This document shows, piece after piece, positions 8,225 through 15,648 of a DNA stretch of 35,384 nt; the stretch's first letter is position 1; every line of letters starts with the position of its first letter. Position numbers and translations under genes: made by a program. The notes under the pieces are model-generated. The model was not told the DNA's origin. It saw only the letters and a list, made by a program, of their open reading frames with translations, and did not search any database. The DNA is from Methylococcaceae bacterium (GTDB lineage Bacteria; Pseudomonadota; Gammaproteobacteria; Methylococcales; Methylomonadaceae): assembly GCA_007280895.1 (NCBI GenBank), contig QYQN01000001.1, forward strand, positions 1 to 35,384, written 5' to 3'.

Positions 8225-9265
8225 ATGATGCTTAATTTTTTAGTAATTCTACTGTTTGAACTTGGTTCTATTAATCATTGCGCTGCAAAAGAAGCACCCT
8301 CCCCTGTGTTATCACCCCATTACCAATGGGGACGCGGCATAACCTGGCAGGCGATTAATTTAAATTTAGGAGGCTATTTCAATGCAGCTTATGAGCATCC
8401 GCAGCAGTTTAAAGAAAATATTTCTTTAAACGATTTAAGCCTTTTTTTTACCTGGTCACCCCATCAACGCTTACGTTTTTTTGCTGAAATAGAAGCTGAA
8501 AACTGGCTCTCTACACAAGGCATTGATAGTCTTGATAATTCTCTGAGTACCGAACGCTTATATTTAGATATCCTCACCAGTCCTGCTAGCACACTTCGCT
8601 TAGGTAAGTTTTTAACACCTATAGGACGTTGGAATCTGACCCATGTATCACCACTAATCTGGACAACAAGTCGCCCCTTAGTGACTGAACGACGATTATT
8701 TACTTCACATGTGAATGGTGCAATGTTTACTCATCGTGTTGATTTCAATGATCATACGCTGGGCGTAGCTTTTTATCTTGATGAATCAGCCACCTTAGAC
8801 GCCTTTGATAATCAACTTGGATTTGAAAATGGTGTTGGCAGTCGAATTACCCTAGACGTCAATGACCACGTACAAATTGGTACCTCTTGGCTTAATTTTA
8901 AAAATAAAAGCTTTGCCCAAAAATCTAGCAATCAACTGCTTGGCATCGATTTATTATGGAAAAAAAACAACTATGAACTTGAATTTGAAGCTATTTATCG
9001 AACATCTGAAGATAATCAAGGCACAGAACACGGACTTTATTTACAAGGCGTAGTGCCATTAATGAATGACTTTTTTGCAATTAGTCGTTATGAATACGTA
9101 AATGGCACCCATCGTTATCTTCCCACAACAACCCACATCGGCGTCACGGGCTTAGCCTGGAAACCTTTTACGCCCCTTATCATTAAAGCAGAATATTTGT
9201 TTGGTGATAATAATCAGTTTGTTGCTCCTACTGGCTTATTTACTTCTGTTTCAATGTTTTTTTGA
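8225..9265 (+). CDS. Outer-membrane porin-like beta-barrel
   Basis: This 346-residue exported protein has a short hydrophobic signal (about 2-20). Alternating strands typical of an outer-membrane barrel follow: GGYFNAAYEH near the start, RLRFFAEIEAENWL, a conserved-looking LRLGKFLTPIGRWNLTH motif, and the C-terminal TGLFTSVSMFF ending in Phe, the usual barrel-assembly signal. It resembles the phosphate-selective OprO/OprP-like porins in length and in the LGKF-P-G motif, but I cannot assign specificity. It is divergent from the sensor kinase and followed within 2 nt by a PstS-like gene, which suggests a shared uptake or sensing task. No clear ribosome-binding site precedes the ATG. Confidence 0.8.
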   Translation: MMLNFLVILLFELGSINHCAAKEAPSPVLSPHYQWGRGITWQAINLNLGGYFNAAYEHPQQFKENISLNDLSLFFTWSPHQRLRFFAEIEAENWLSTQGIDSLDNSLSTERLYLDILTSPASTLRLGKFLTPIGRWNLTHVSPLIWTTSRPLVTERRLFTSHVNGAMFTHRVDFNDHTLGVAFYLDESATLDAFDNQLGFENGVGSRITLDVNDHVQIGTSWLNFKNKSFAQKSSNQLLGIDLLWKKNNYELEFEAIYRTSEDNQGTEHGLYLQGVVPLMNDFFAISRYEYVNGTHRYLPTTTHIGVTGLAWKPFTPLIIKAEYLFGDNNQFVAPTGLFTSVSMFF

Positions 9266-9267
9266 TC

Positions 9268-9729
9268 ATGATAACACTACGATCAGCACTGCTACTATCT
9301 GCATGTTTTTGTTCTACACCACTGTATGCTGATGATATTTTTGTTATCACGCACCAGCAATCCTCCTTTGCTAAGCTAACGCCCAAACTCATCGAAAATA
9401 TTTTTTTAAAAAAAACCTTGCTTAACGACACAGGAAATACGTGGATACCGCTTAATTTAGACCCCAATCATCCTATTAGAATTGCTTTCTCTTTAGCACT
9501 ATTTAAAAAAAAACCAGAGGATTTGGAAGCCTATTGGAACGAGCAATATTTTCAGGGCATTACCCCTCCTTATGTCGTTGCATCAGAAGACGCCATGCTT
9601 CGTTTTGTCAGTACCACCCAAAATGCTATTGGCTATGCGTTACCTTGCCATATTACTGATCAAGTTCACGTCATTTTCAAAGTCAATTCTCCACTCTCTC
9701 TTAAACAATTTTGCCAAAAAAACCTTTAA
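9268..9729 (+). CDS. Small PstS-like periplasmic protein
   Basis: This roughly 153-residue protein has a signal peptide (ALLLSACFCSTPLYADD, cleavage after about YA). The remainder has the pattern of small stand-alone phosphate-type binding proteins: IENIFLKK, WIPLNLD, FSLALFKKKPEDLEAYWNEQYF, GITPPYVVASEDAMLRFV and AIGYALP. It is about half the size of a full PstS and lacks ABC partner genes here. This type often sits beside an outer-membrane porin and a Cache-domain kinase, as in this window. A possible role as ligand-presenting partner of the kinase is inference. I chose ATG 9268; a TTG at 9262 overlapping the porin stop is an alternative. Confidence 0.8.
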   Translation: MITLRSALLLSACFCSTPLYADDIFVITHQQSSFAKLTPKLIENIFLKKTLLNDTGNTWIPLNLDPNHPIRIAFSLALFKKKPEDLEAYWNEQYFQGITPPYVVASEDAMLRFVSTTQNAIGYALPCHITDQVHVIFKVNSPLSLKQFCQKNL

Positions 9730-9812
9730 AAAACTTAAGCGCTTTACGATATTTTTTTAAACAATAAAATATTGATTATTATTAATTTTTTAAAATACAT
9801 TGCAGGGTAATA

Positions 9813-9855
9813 ATGATAAAAACTTGACCTAATAATCGTGCCCATGATAAAAACT
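9813..9855 (+). promoter_or_regulatory. Promoter with 12-bp direct repeat upstream of the 69-residue peptide gene
   Basis: ATGATAAAAACT occurs twice, at 9813-9824 and 9844-9855, exactly 31 bp apart (about three helical turns). A candidate sigma70 promoter is interleaved: TTGACC (9824-9829), 16-bp spacer, GATAAA (9846-9851), the latter inside the second copy. The arrangement suits a regulator binding two same-face half-sites over the core promoter. Confidence 0.5.
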
Positions 9856-9968
9856 ATGCGTTGTTTGAGTTTTAGCAGACAACCGACTCTACATTTTTGA
9901 GTTGCCCCCCATAAAAAAATTGGGGAAAAAATCAATTATATTAATAAAACACTAAAGAGGATTTAAAA

Positions 9969-10178
9969 ATGTCTGAAGCTCCAGTAAAAGATAACATGTG
10001 GTTATACGTAGGCCTTTGCATCGCTGGTATGGTTGCTGTGGTAATTTTCTTAAAAAGCCAAAAATCAGCGCATTTAGCAAGTGGGGCTGTTGCTCAACTT
10101 CAATCAGAAACTTTTGCTAATTTAGAAAAAAGAAAAACTAGCAACAATTCTTCTGAAATGCAAAAATCTGGTAAATAA
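9969..10178 (+). CDS. Small single-span membrane protein (69 residues), unknown function
   Basis: The peptide has a short polar N-terminus (1-10), one hydrophobic helix (about 11-28, WLYVGLCIAGMVAVVIFL), and a polar Lys/Ser-rich tail. There is no signal peptidase site, so it should stay anchored, probably with the tail in the cytoplasm given KSQK after the helix. AAAGAGG 9 nt before the ATG is a strong ribosome-binding site. A promoter with direct repeats lies upstream and a strong terminator downstream, so it is an independent, probably well-expressed transcript. I do not recognise a family; holin-like or membrane-stress peptides are possible, but nothing in the sequence decides. Confidence 0.75.
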   Translation: MSEAPVKDNMWLYVGLCIAGMVAVVIFLKSQKSAHLASGAVAQLQSETFANLEKRKTSNNSSEMQKSGK

Positions 10179-10183
10179 TTAAG

Positions 10184-10276
10184 ATTAAATTTATAGGCGT
10201 CATTTTTTTACTATTAGTCGTTATTCTAATAACAAACTGTAAAGCTAATACGTTGACGTTATTTACGAAAATCTAA
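10184..10276 (+). other. Cryptic lipoprotein-like open frame without ATG start
   Basis: Directly after the 69-residue gene, and before the terminator, a frame without ATG/GTG near its start encodes KIKFIGVIFLLLVVILITNC followed by KANTLTLFTKI and a stop at 10274-10276. A Lys-rich start, a hydrophobic core and a final Cys look like a lipoprotein signal with almost no mature part, as in small lysis or entericidin-type lipopeptides. The only possible starts are ATT at 10178 (overlapping the preceding TAA) or ATT at 10184. It may be a real rare-start gene or a decayed one. Confidence 0.3.
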
Positions 10277-10278
10277 AC

Positions 10279-10318
10279 AATCCCTTCGATAAGCTAAACC
10301 GTCGAAGGGATTTTTTTT
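10279..10318 (+). terminator. Strong intrinsic terminator
   Basis: The arms AATCCCTTCGA (10279-10289) and TCGAAGGGATT (10302-10312) are perfectly complementary over 11 bp around a 12-nt loop, and a T8 run follows. It ends the transcript of the 69-residue peptide gene. Confidence 0.9.
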
Positions 10319-10614
10319 GCTTGCCCTTTTTTGCATCCCAAGACAACGTTCACTGTGCAAATCTTGGTCAAAGTAACGATAAAAGTCCCCTAAATTGCAG
10401 TACTTTAGAGTTCTCTCTACACCACAGCGTAGTTAACCCTCTCATACGACAACAAGTCTCCTCACCTTTGCTCCAAAACAAAAAAAATAAGAATAAATAA
10501 AAACAATAGGTTAATAAACACTTATAAACTAACTTCTGTACTCTTTACTTTACACGCTAATTGGCACAGATTCTGCAAATTGCATAAATAATTTTACGCA
10601 ACTTGAGAACATAA
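10319..10614 (+). promoter_or_regulatory. Regulatory region with sigma54 promoter upstream of the TlpA operon
   Basis: This roughly 300-bp gap has no gene. At 10561-10577 TTGGCACAGATTCTGCA matches the sigma54 consensus (TTGGCACRNNNNTTGCW) at all but one fixed position, with exactly 10 nt between the invariant GG (10563-10564) and GC (10575-10576). Transcription would start near 10588, before the ATG at 10615. About 150 bp upstream, TAGAG-TTCT-CTCTA (10406-10419) is a perfect 5-bp-arm palindrome at a distance suitable for an enhancer-bound activator. The NtrC-type regulator encoded at 4924-6309 is the only visible candidate activator; that link is inference. Confidence 0.65.
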
Positions 10615-11115
10615 ATGAATCTTCGCCTATTAATCGCCATTCCTTGCTTGTTACTTTCAGTCTCTGCACTTGCCTTAGATTTAGGTCAAGCTGCGCCTGA
10701 GTTTACCCTACCTGAACTTAATAATGGCAACACTACACACCTAACTACTTATAAAAATAAAGTCATTTATTTAGATTTTTGGGCATCTTGGTGCGCACCT
10801 TGCCGCCTCTCTTTCCCTTTACTTAATGCTTTACATCAAAAATTAAAGCCTCAAGGCTTTACAGTCATTGCAATCAACTTAGATGAAGATAAAAGCAAAG
10901 CCGAACAATTTCTTAAAGAAATCCCTATTGACTTTACTGTGCTACGAGATGGTTCAGGAGAATGGGCGGATCAGTATGCAATTGAATCCATGCCAACCTC
11001 CTTTATTATTGATCAACAAGGACGTATTCAATATATTCATCACGGTTTTGCACGTGCAGATATCAGCGACATTGAACAAAAAATAGCCCAACTTCTTGAA
11101 AAAAAAGCTCCGTAA
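10615..11115 (+). CDS. Periplasmic TlpA/ResA-like thioredoxin
   Basis: This 166-residue protein has a signal peptide (cleavage likely after ALA, residue 20) and a TlpA-type thioredoxin fold: the active site WASWCAPC (Cys60, Cys63), an acidic LDEDKS insert, and the cis-proline loop SMPTSF (Pro127). It should act as a thiol reductant or thiol-specific oxidoreductase in the periplasm and could receive electrons from the DsbD encoded three genes later. Its stop overlaps the next start as TAATG, coupling it to the DUF4266 lipoprotein, which has two C-terminal cysteines and is the obvious candidate client. The gene is first after the sigma54 promoter. Confidence 0.9.
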   Translation: MNLRLLIAIPCLLLSVSALALDLGQAAPEFTLPELNNGNTTHLTTYKNKVIYLDFWASWCAPCRLSFPLLNALHQKLKPQGFTVIAINLDEDKSKAEQFLKEIPIDFTVLRDGSGEWADQYAIESMPTSFIIDQQGRIQYIHHGFARADISDIEQKIAQLLEKKAP

Positions 11116-11330
11116 TGAACATGATTAAACTTAGCTTTATTCTACTCTTAATAATGAATAGTGTAGGCTGCACGCCACTTAAACCTTGGCAACGAGGTAA
11201 TTTAGCATTACCACAGATGGCACTTACGCCAGACCCACTTGAATTTGGTTTAAGACAACATGCTGCGTTCAGTAAAGAGTCTACATCGGGTGGGTATGGT
11301 GGCAGCGGTGGTGGTTGTGGCTGCAATTAA
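11115..11330 (+). CDS. DUF4266 small lipoprotein with Gly/Cys tail
   Basis: This 71-residue lipoprotein has a lipobox SVGC (lipidated Cys19) after a hydrophobic signal. The mature part starts PLKPWQRGNLALPQMAL, characteristic of the DUF4266 family, and the chain ends in a glycine-rich stretch with GGGCGCN (Cys68, Cys70). The mature chain is only about 52 residues. The family is known as a companion of TlpA-like thioredoxins and DUF3570 outer-membrane proteins; its function is not established to my knowledge. The tail cysteines could be a redox target, a metal or cofactor attachment site, or a modification site; each is inference. It overlaps the preceding gene by one base. Confidence 0.88.
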   Translation: MNMIKLSFILLLIMNSVGCTPLKPWQRGNLALPQMALTPDPLEFGLRQHAAFSKESTSGGYGGSGGGCGCN

Positions 11331-11371
11331 TAATACCTTTTTACGCTGATACATTTACTTTTCAACAACTC

Positions 11372-12616
11372 ATGAATTTATTAACACCCACTACTACACT
11401 CAAATGTTTAACGTTTGCCGCTCTCGCCTTACCTGGCTTACTGCCGTCTGCGCACGCGGGTAGAGTGGAAGAAAACTATCAATCCGACTTTCAATACGGT
11501 CATTACTCGGAAAGTAATCAACGTATAAATGTCGACATTTTTGAAGGTACGCTAGGTTTGCCCATTGGAAAAGCAATGACCGCATCAGTTAGCTTAGTTC
11601 GAGATTCTATTTCTGGCGCATCGCCTGTGTACAATAAAAAAGATGCTCAAGGCAAAACGCATCAAGTCATTAGCGGAGCGTCAGCCACGTCATCATGTGG
11701 CGCCTCAATCTGCGAACAACGCGATGCAATCAACGGTAATTTAAGCTATTTTTTTGACACTGCCGCATTAAATATAGGCGGTGGCTTTTCTAGAGAACAG
11801 GACTATACCTCACGATTTTTTTCTACCACTCTGAGTCTTGATATTAATAAGAAAATGACGACGCTAAATTACGGAGCTTCAGTTGCGTTTGATACCATTG
11901 AGCCCTCGCCATCACCTTGGAATAGTCGCCCAATCGGTTTTAATCGCAGTAAAACTAGCCAACAATATTTATTAGGCATTACTCAGCTTATTGATAAAAA
12001 TTCGCTTCTTCAAGGCAATATAAGCGTTGCTTATTCAGAAGGCTTTATGTCTGATCCTTATAAAGTGGTAGCGTTTTACGACCCAAATAACCCTTTATTA
12101 TTCAGTGGTAATTTATACGCCAATGCTATTAAACCTGACCAACGCCCTGAAGAAAAATTTCAGTGGGCCGCCCTCCTACAATATGTTCGCCATGTTGATT
12201 ACACCAATGATGGCGCTTTACACATCGATTATCGATTTGCTTCCGATGATTGGAGCATCCAATCTCATACTTTTGAAGTGAGTTGGCATCAACCTATTGC
12301 CAATCAATGGCTAATCATTCCAAGATTTCGCTATTACTCACAAACGGAAGCTGATTTTTATCAAGCAACAGGCACGCACCTGGAGAGCACGTTTTTTTCT
12401 AGTGATTATCGCCTCGCCAGTTTTGGCGCATTATCAGGTGGTATAAAATTAAGCAAAGACATTACGCATTTGAAAACGCTTAAACAACTTAAATTTCAAA
12501 CGGGTATTGAATACTACGACCATAATGCCGACTTCCAACTTACGGGGAATAATAGTAATCACTTTACTGATTTTAGTTATTATTTAGTCACTGCATCTTT
12601 TAACCTGAGGTTTTAA
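11372..12616 (+). CDS. DUF3570 outer-membrane beta-barrel protein
   Basis: I chose the ATG at 11372, which gives a clean signal peptide (LKCLTFAALALPGLLPSAHA, cleavage before G) and 414 residues. An upstream in-frame ATG at 11315 would overlap the lipoprotein gene and spoil the signal. The mature protein has many amphipathic strands, a disulfide-like pair in SSCGASICEQRD, and a C-terminal strand ending LVTASFNLRF with terminal Phe, so it is an outer-membrane barrel. It matches the DUF3570 family by its SVSLVRDSISGASP region and its place next to DUF4266. The family has no proven function; transport or surface display of the small lipoprotein is one hypothesis. Confidence 0.88.
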   Translation: MNLLTPTTTLKCLTFAALALPGLLPSAHAGRVEENYQSDFQYGHYSESNQRINVDIFEGTLGLPIGKAMTASVSLVRDSISGASPVYNKKDAQGKTHQVISGASATSSCGASICEQRDAINGNLSYFFDTAALNIGGGFSREQDYTSRFFSTTLSLDINKKMTTLNYGASVAFDTIEPSPSPWNSRPIGFNRSKTSQQYLLGITQLIDKNSLLQGNISVAYSEGFMSDPYKVVAFYDPNNPLLFSGNLYANAIKPDQRPEEKFQWAALLQYVRHVDYTNDGALHIDYRFASDDWSIQSHTFEVSWHQPIANQWLIIPRFRYYSQTEADFYQATGTHLESTFFSSDYRLASFGALSGGIKLSKDITHLKTLKQLKFQTGIEYYDHNADFQLTGNNSNHFTDFSYYLVTASFNLRF

Positions 12617-12617
12617 C

Positions 12618-14543
12618 GTGTTAAAAAAAATTCCTTTTTCTCATGAGAAATACAGAAACCTGCCCAAAACTTACCTATTATTGTTCATCTTTGCGCTGGG
12701 TATTTTTGACAATACGCTCGTGCTTGCTGAGACCCCTACTGCGTTTATAACGCTACAAAACACCACCCATCACGCATGGCCAGCAGAGTACACGATTGAA
12801 ATCACACCGCCTCAAGATCACCACGCCTACTTAAATACAGGTGATGAGCATAGCTTTATCCCAATTACCTTAGATGCAGACCAATACTTAGCTAACGCAG
12901 GTTTATCATTAACGCTGCTAAAACAACCTAAAGGGCACTATGATGAATTGGTTAAAGCACAGGTTCTCCGTGCTAAAGATACCTATCGTTTTTCCTTAAT
13001 GGCGACTAAAACGATTACCTTTATTGAGACATCGCTTACCATTAAATACCAACTGTGCAATGACCTTACGCATGTTTGTTATCGCCCTAAAACAAGCAAA
13101 ATTTCCCTGCCATTACCGCCCATTACCACCCTTGAAACAGCAACGGCTTCAGTCTCATTCACTGAGCAATTGCTTAGTTTATTTAACCAAAATCAAAATA
13201 ATACATTCCTACTGTTTGGCTTAATGTTGTTAGCAGGCTTGTTATCCGTAGCAACCCCCTGTGTCTACCCAATGCTACCCATCACCTCAATGTTTATAGT
13301 CAATCGAGCCCAAGGTATTAAAGGCAAAGATAAGCAACACGCCTTAGTCTATTTACTGGGTATTATCGGGACTTACACATTGCTTGGCTTAATTGCTGGA
13401 ATGACTGGCGGAGCGTTTAACAACTTTATGCAATCCGCGTGGGTAAACTTAGCTTTTGCTTTATTTTTTACCGCTTTTGCTTTAGCTTTATTAGGATTTT
13501 TTGAATTAAGTTTTATGCAAAATGAAGTCTACTCATTAGATCATCGTACCTCTCAAGTAAAAGGACTTGCCGGCACCTGGTTAATGGGAAGTGTCGCAGG
13601 CTTAGTCATCTCACCCTGTGTAGGGCCGATTGTCTTTGCACTGCTGTTACACGTGGCTGATACTATTGCCGATAAATCCGATGCCTTAGCCGCATTGCAG
13701 CAACAACTTAGTTTTTTTGATCGCCTCAGCATTGCTGCTTCGGGAAGTATTATGATGGCTGGCTTTGGCGTAGGCGTTGGCTTGCCCTTTTTTATTGTCA
13801 GTACCGTTAAATTTAAAACACTACCTAAAGCCGGTTATTGGATGAATAAAATCAAATATGCCTTTGGCTTTGTTATCCTTTATTTTGCATATACTTATTT
13901 TGAAAAAGCCATGGGGGTGCTGGATATTTCTTTGGCAACCAGCCATACATTTATTGTTGGTCTGCTGGCTATTTGGTTTGCCGTTGTGCATGGCAATATC
14001 TTGATTATTCCGTCGACTGATTTAGCAACCCCTTTACTCAAAATACGTCAATTTGCTAATTTACTAAGCTTACTGGTTGGTGGCTGGCTTGTCATTGCGA
14101 GCTTACAAGACGCTGACATTATTAAATCTACTAATAAAGTGACAACAAATACGCTCATAACGACAGAATCATCTATAAAAAATGAAGCAGGCATCCCTTG
14201 GCAACAAGATTTCACTCAGGCACAAAAATTAGCTAAAACGACAGGTAAACCAATATTTATCGATTTCTATGCCAGTTGGTGTGCAAATTGTCTTGCCTTT
14301 AAGAAGGAGTCTAAACATAACGCTGCTTTAAATGAGGCACTTCGAGAACGTGCTATTCCAGTGCAATTAGTGGATAAAAGCGCTGAATTTGAACGATTTA
14401 AAACACTACCAGAGCATCGTGCCCTTAAAATTGGTCTGCCCTATTTTGCTATTTTAACGCCAAATGGTGAGCTCTCTTGGTCAACAACAGATTATCAAGC
14501 CACTGAGAAAATGATTTCCATTCTTAATCAATGGCATAGTTAA
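12618..14543 (+). CDS. dsbD: Thiol:disulfide interchange protein DsbD
   Basis: This 641-residue protein moves electrons from cytoplasmic thioredoxin across the inner membrane to periplasmic thiol proteins. All three redox modules are present. The periplasmic N-domain carries Cys147 and Cys154 (LCNDLTHVC). The eight-helix membrane domain (about 195-500) has Cys215 in ATPCVYPMLP and Cys334 in SPCVGP. The C-terminal thioredoxin domain has YASWCANC (Cys555, Cys558). A signal sequence (about 18-37) precedes. It starts with GTG 1 nt after the DUF3570 stop, so it belongs to the operon and is the natural electron source for the TlpA protein. The full length is typical of the family. Confidence 0.95.
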   Translation: MLKKIPFSHEKYRNLPKTYLLLFIFALGIFDNTLVLAETPTAFITLQNTTHHAWPAEYTIEITPPQDHHAYLNTGDEHSFIPITLDADQYLANAGLSLTLLKQPKGHYDELVKAQVLRAKDTYRFSLMATKTITFIETSLTIKYQLCNDLTHVCYRPKTSKISLPLPPITTLETATASVSFTEQLLSLFNQNQNNTFLLFGLMLLAGLLSVATPCVYPMLPITSMFIVNRAQGIKGKDKQHALVYLLGIIGTYTLLGLIAGMTGGAFNNFMQSAWVNLAFALFFTAFALALLGFFELSFMQNEVYSLDHRTSQVKGLAGTWLMGSVAGLVISPCVGPIVFALLLHVADTIADKSDALAALQQQLSFFDRLSIAASGSIMMAGFGVGVGLPFFIVSTVKFKTLPKAGYWMNKIKYAFGFVILYFAYTYFEKAMGVLDISLATSHTFIVGLLAIWFAVVHGNILIIPSTDLATPLLKIRQFANLLSLLVGGWLVIASLQDADIIKSTNKVTTNTLITTESSIKNEAGIPWQQDFTQAQKLAKTTGKPIFIDFYASWCANCLAFKKESKHNAALNEALRERAIPVQLVDKSAEFERFKTLPEHRALKIGLPYFAILTPNGELSWSTTDYQATEKMISILNQWHS

Positions 14544-14594
14544 CACGCTGTTACTGGACCATTACTCGTTTGTTATCTTATGACTGGTGATATT

Positions 14595-15620
14595 ATGATT
14601 ATGAAACAAAAAATATGTACAACGCTATTCAGTGTTCTTTTCTGTGTGTTGTTTAGCGCGTCAAGCTACAGCTACCCTCAATTTAAATCATTTACCAATG
14701 CACCTGATTGCACTTCGTGCCATCAAGATAATTATGGGCATGGATTTAAAACAGGTGTACTTGCCAAATTTGAAGAAACTGGACTCGCAGGTCTTAAAGA
14801 CTTTGTTAACGCTAGCCTACAACAAGCCACTGGCTTTAATAATACCGTCACCTTACAAAACACTGTCCGCTTACCAAATACCCCGCCTGAAATTAGACCC
14901 GTCAATACCAAATGGGATATCACTGTGGGCGAAGCGGCTTTAGTTATTCCTTTTACGATTAGTGATGCCGAACAAAACCAAGTTGTTTTACATGGTTCAG
15001 CGCCGACGGGCGCGTCCTTTTCACAGGTTTATCTTGATAAAGTAACGCAATTACCCACTATTAATTTCATTTGGTCACCAACGCCTGAGCAAGCAAAAAA
15101 ACAATTTACCCTTAATGTGTTTGCCGAGGAAATTGATGCCAGTCCAGCGCTTCGCTCTACCTCAATGAAGACCGTTATCCAAGTATGGACAGCAAGAAAT
15201 AGCGCGACCAAAAATATCAAACGCTTCTCGTTATTTAGTGCTGAGGTAATTAATAACACACTTAAACTTAGTGGCAATATTCAATTTCAAGCTAATTTAT
15301 CAAATGCGCAACGCAGAACTTTACTTAAAAAGCTCAATATGAGCCTTAAAACCAGTAAAGATAAATTAATTAGTGCTGGCGTAAAGCTAACAATAAACAC
15401 CAAAGGTGACTGGTTTAAAACCATTAGCTTAGCTAAAGCAACGCCCCCACCCTGTATTGTAAAACTTGAATATGAAGCACTTAAAGCCGCCCGCTCTGTG
15501 GTATTTTTAACGGCTAATTATGACGAAAGCAATGATGAGGAGGGTGAAGATGAGGATGATTCGTCAGAGGATGAAATCGATGATGACGACGTAACTTTAT
15601 TAACTTCATGTCGAGATTAA
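14595..15620 (+). CDS. Secreted monoheme-type protein with Ig-like domain and acidic tail
   Basis: I do not recognise a named family. A signal peptide (LFSVLFCVLFSASSYS) is followed almost at once by a heme c motif CTSCH. An Ig/cadherin-like segment comes next (PPEIRPVNTKWDITVGE and NFIWSPTPEQAKKQFTLNVFAEE). A second, beta-rich half carries one pair of possible disulfide cysteines, CIVKLEYEALKAARS and the final SCRD. The last 35 residues are mostly Asp/Glu. This looks like a periplasmic or surface electron carrier or metal-binding protein; the tail may bind cations. It lies 51 bp after dsbD and probably ends the operon. GGTGA precedes the ATG at 14595; starts at 14580 or 14601 are possible. 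Confidence 0.72.
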   Translation: MIMKQKICTTLFSVLFCVLFSASSYSYPQFKSFTNAPDCTSCHQDNYGHGFKTGVLAKFEETGLAGLKDFVNASLQQATGFNNTVTLQNTVRLPNTPPEIRPVNTKWDITVGEAALVIPFTISDAEQNQVVLHGSAPTGASFSQVYLDKVTQLPTINFIWSPTPEQAKKQFTLNVFAEEIDASPALRSTSMKTVIQVWTARNSATKNIKRFSLFSAEVINNTLKLSGNIQFQANLSNAQRRTLLKKLNMSLKTSKDKLISAGVKLTINTKGDWFKTISLAKATPPPCIVKLEYEALKAARSVVFLTANYDESNDEEGEDEDDSSEDEIDDDDVTLLTSCRD

Positions 15621-15648
15621 TTTAGCCACACCGCCATGTAAGCTAAGC

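Noticed and set aside
9899-9936. C-run and G-run with A-rich loop, hairpin-like
   Set aside because: Only about 4 pairs, with no T tract on the transcribed strand; too weak to call.
11315-11371. Upstream start for the DUF3570 protein
   Set aside because: It overlaps the lipoprotein gene, and the signal peptide fits only the start at 11372.
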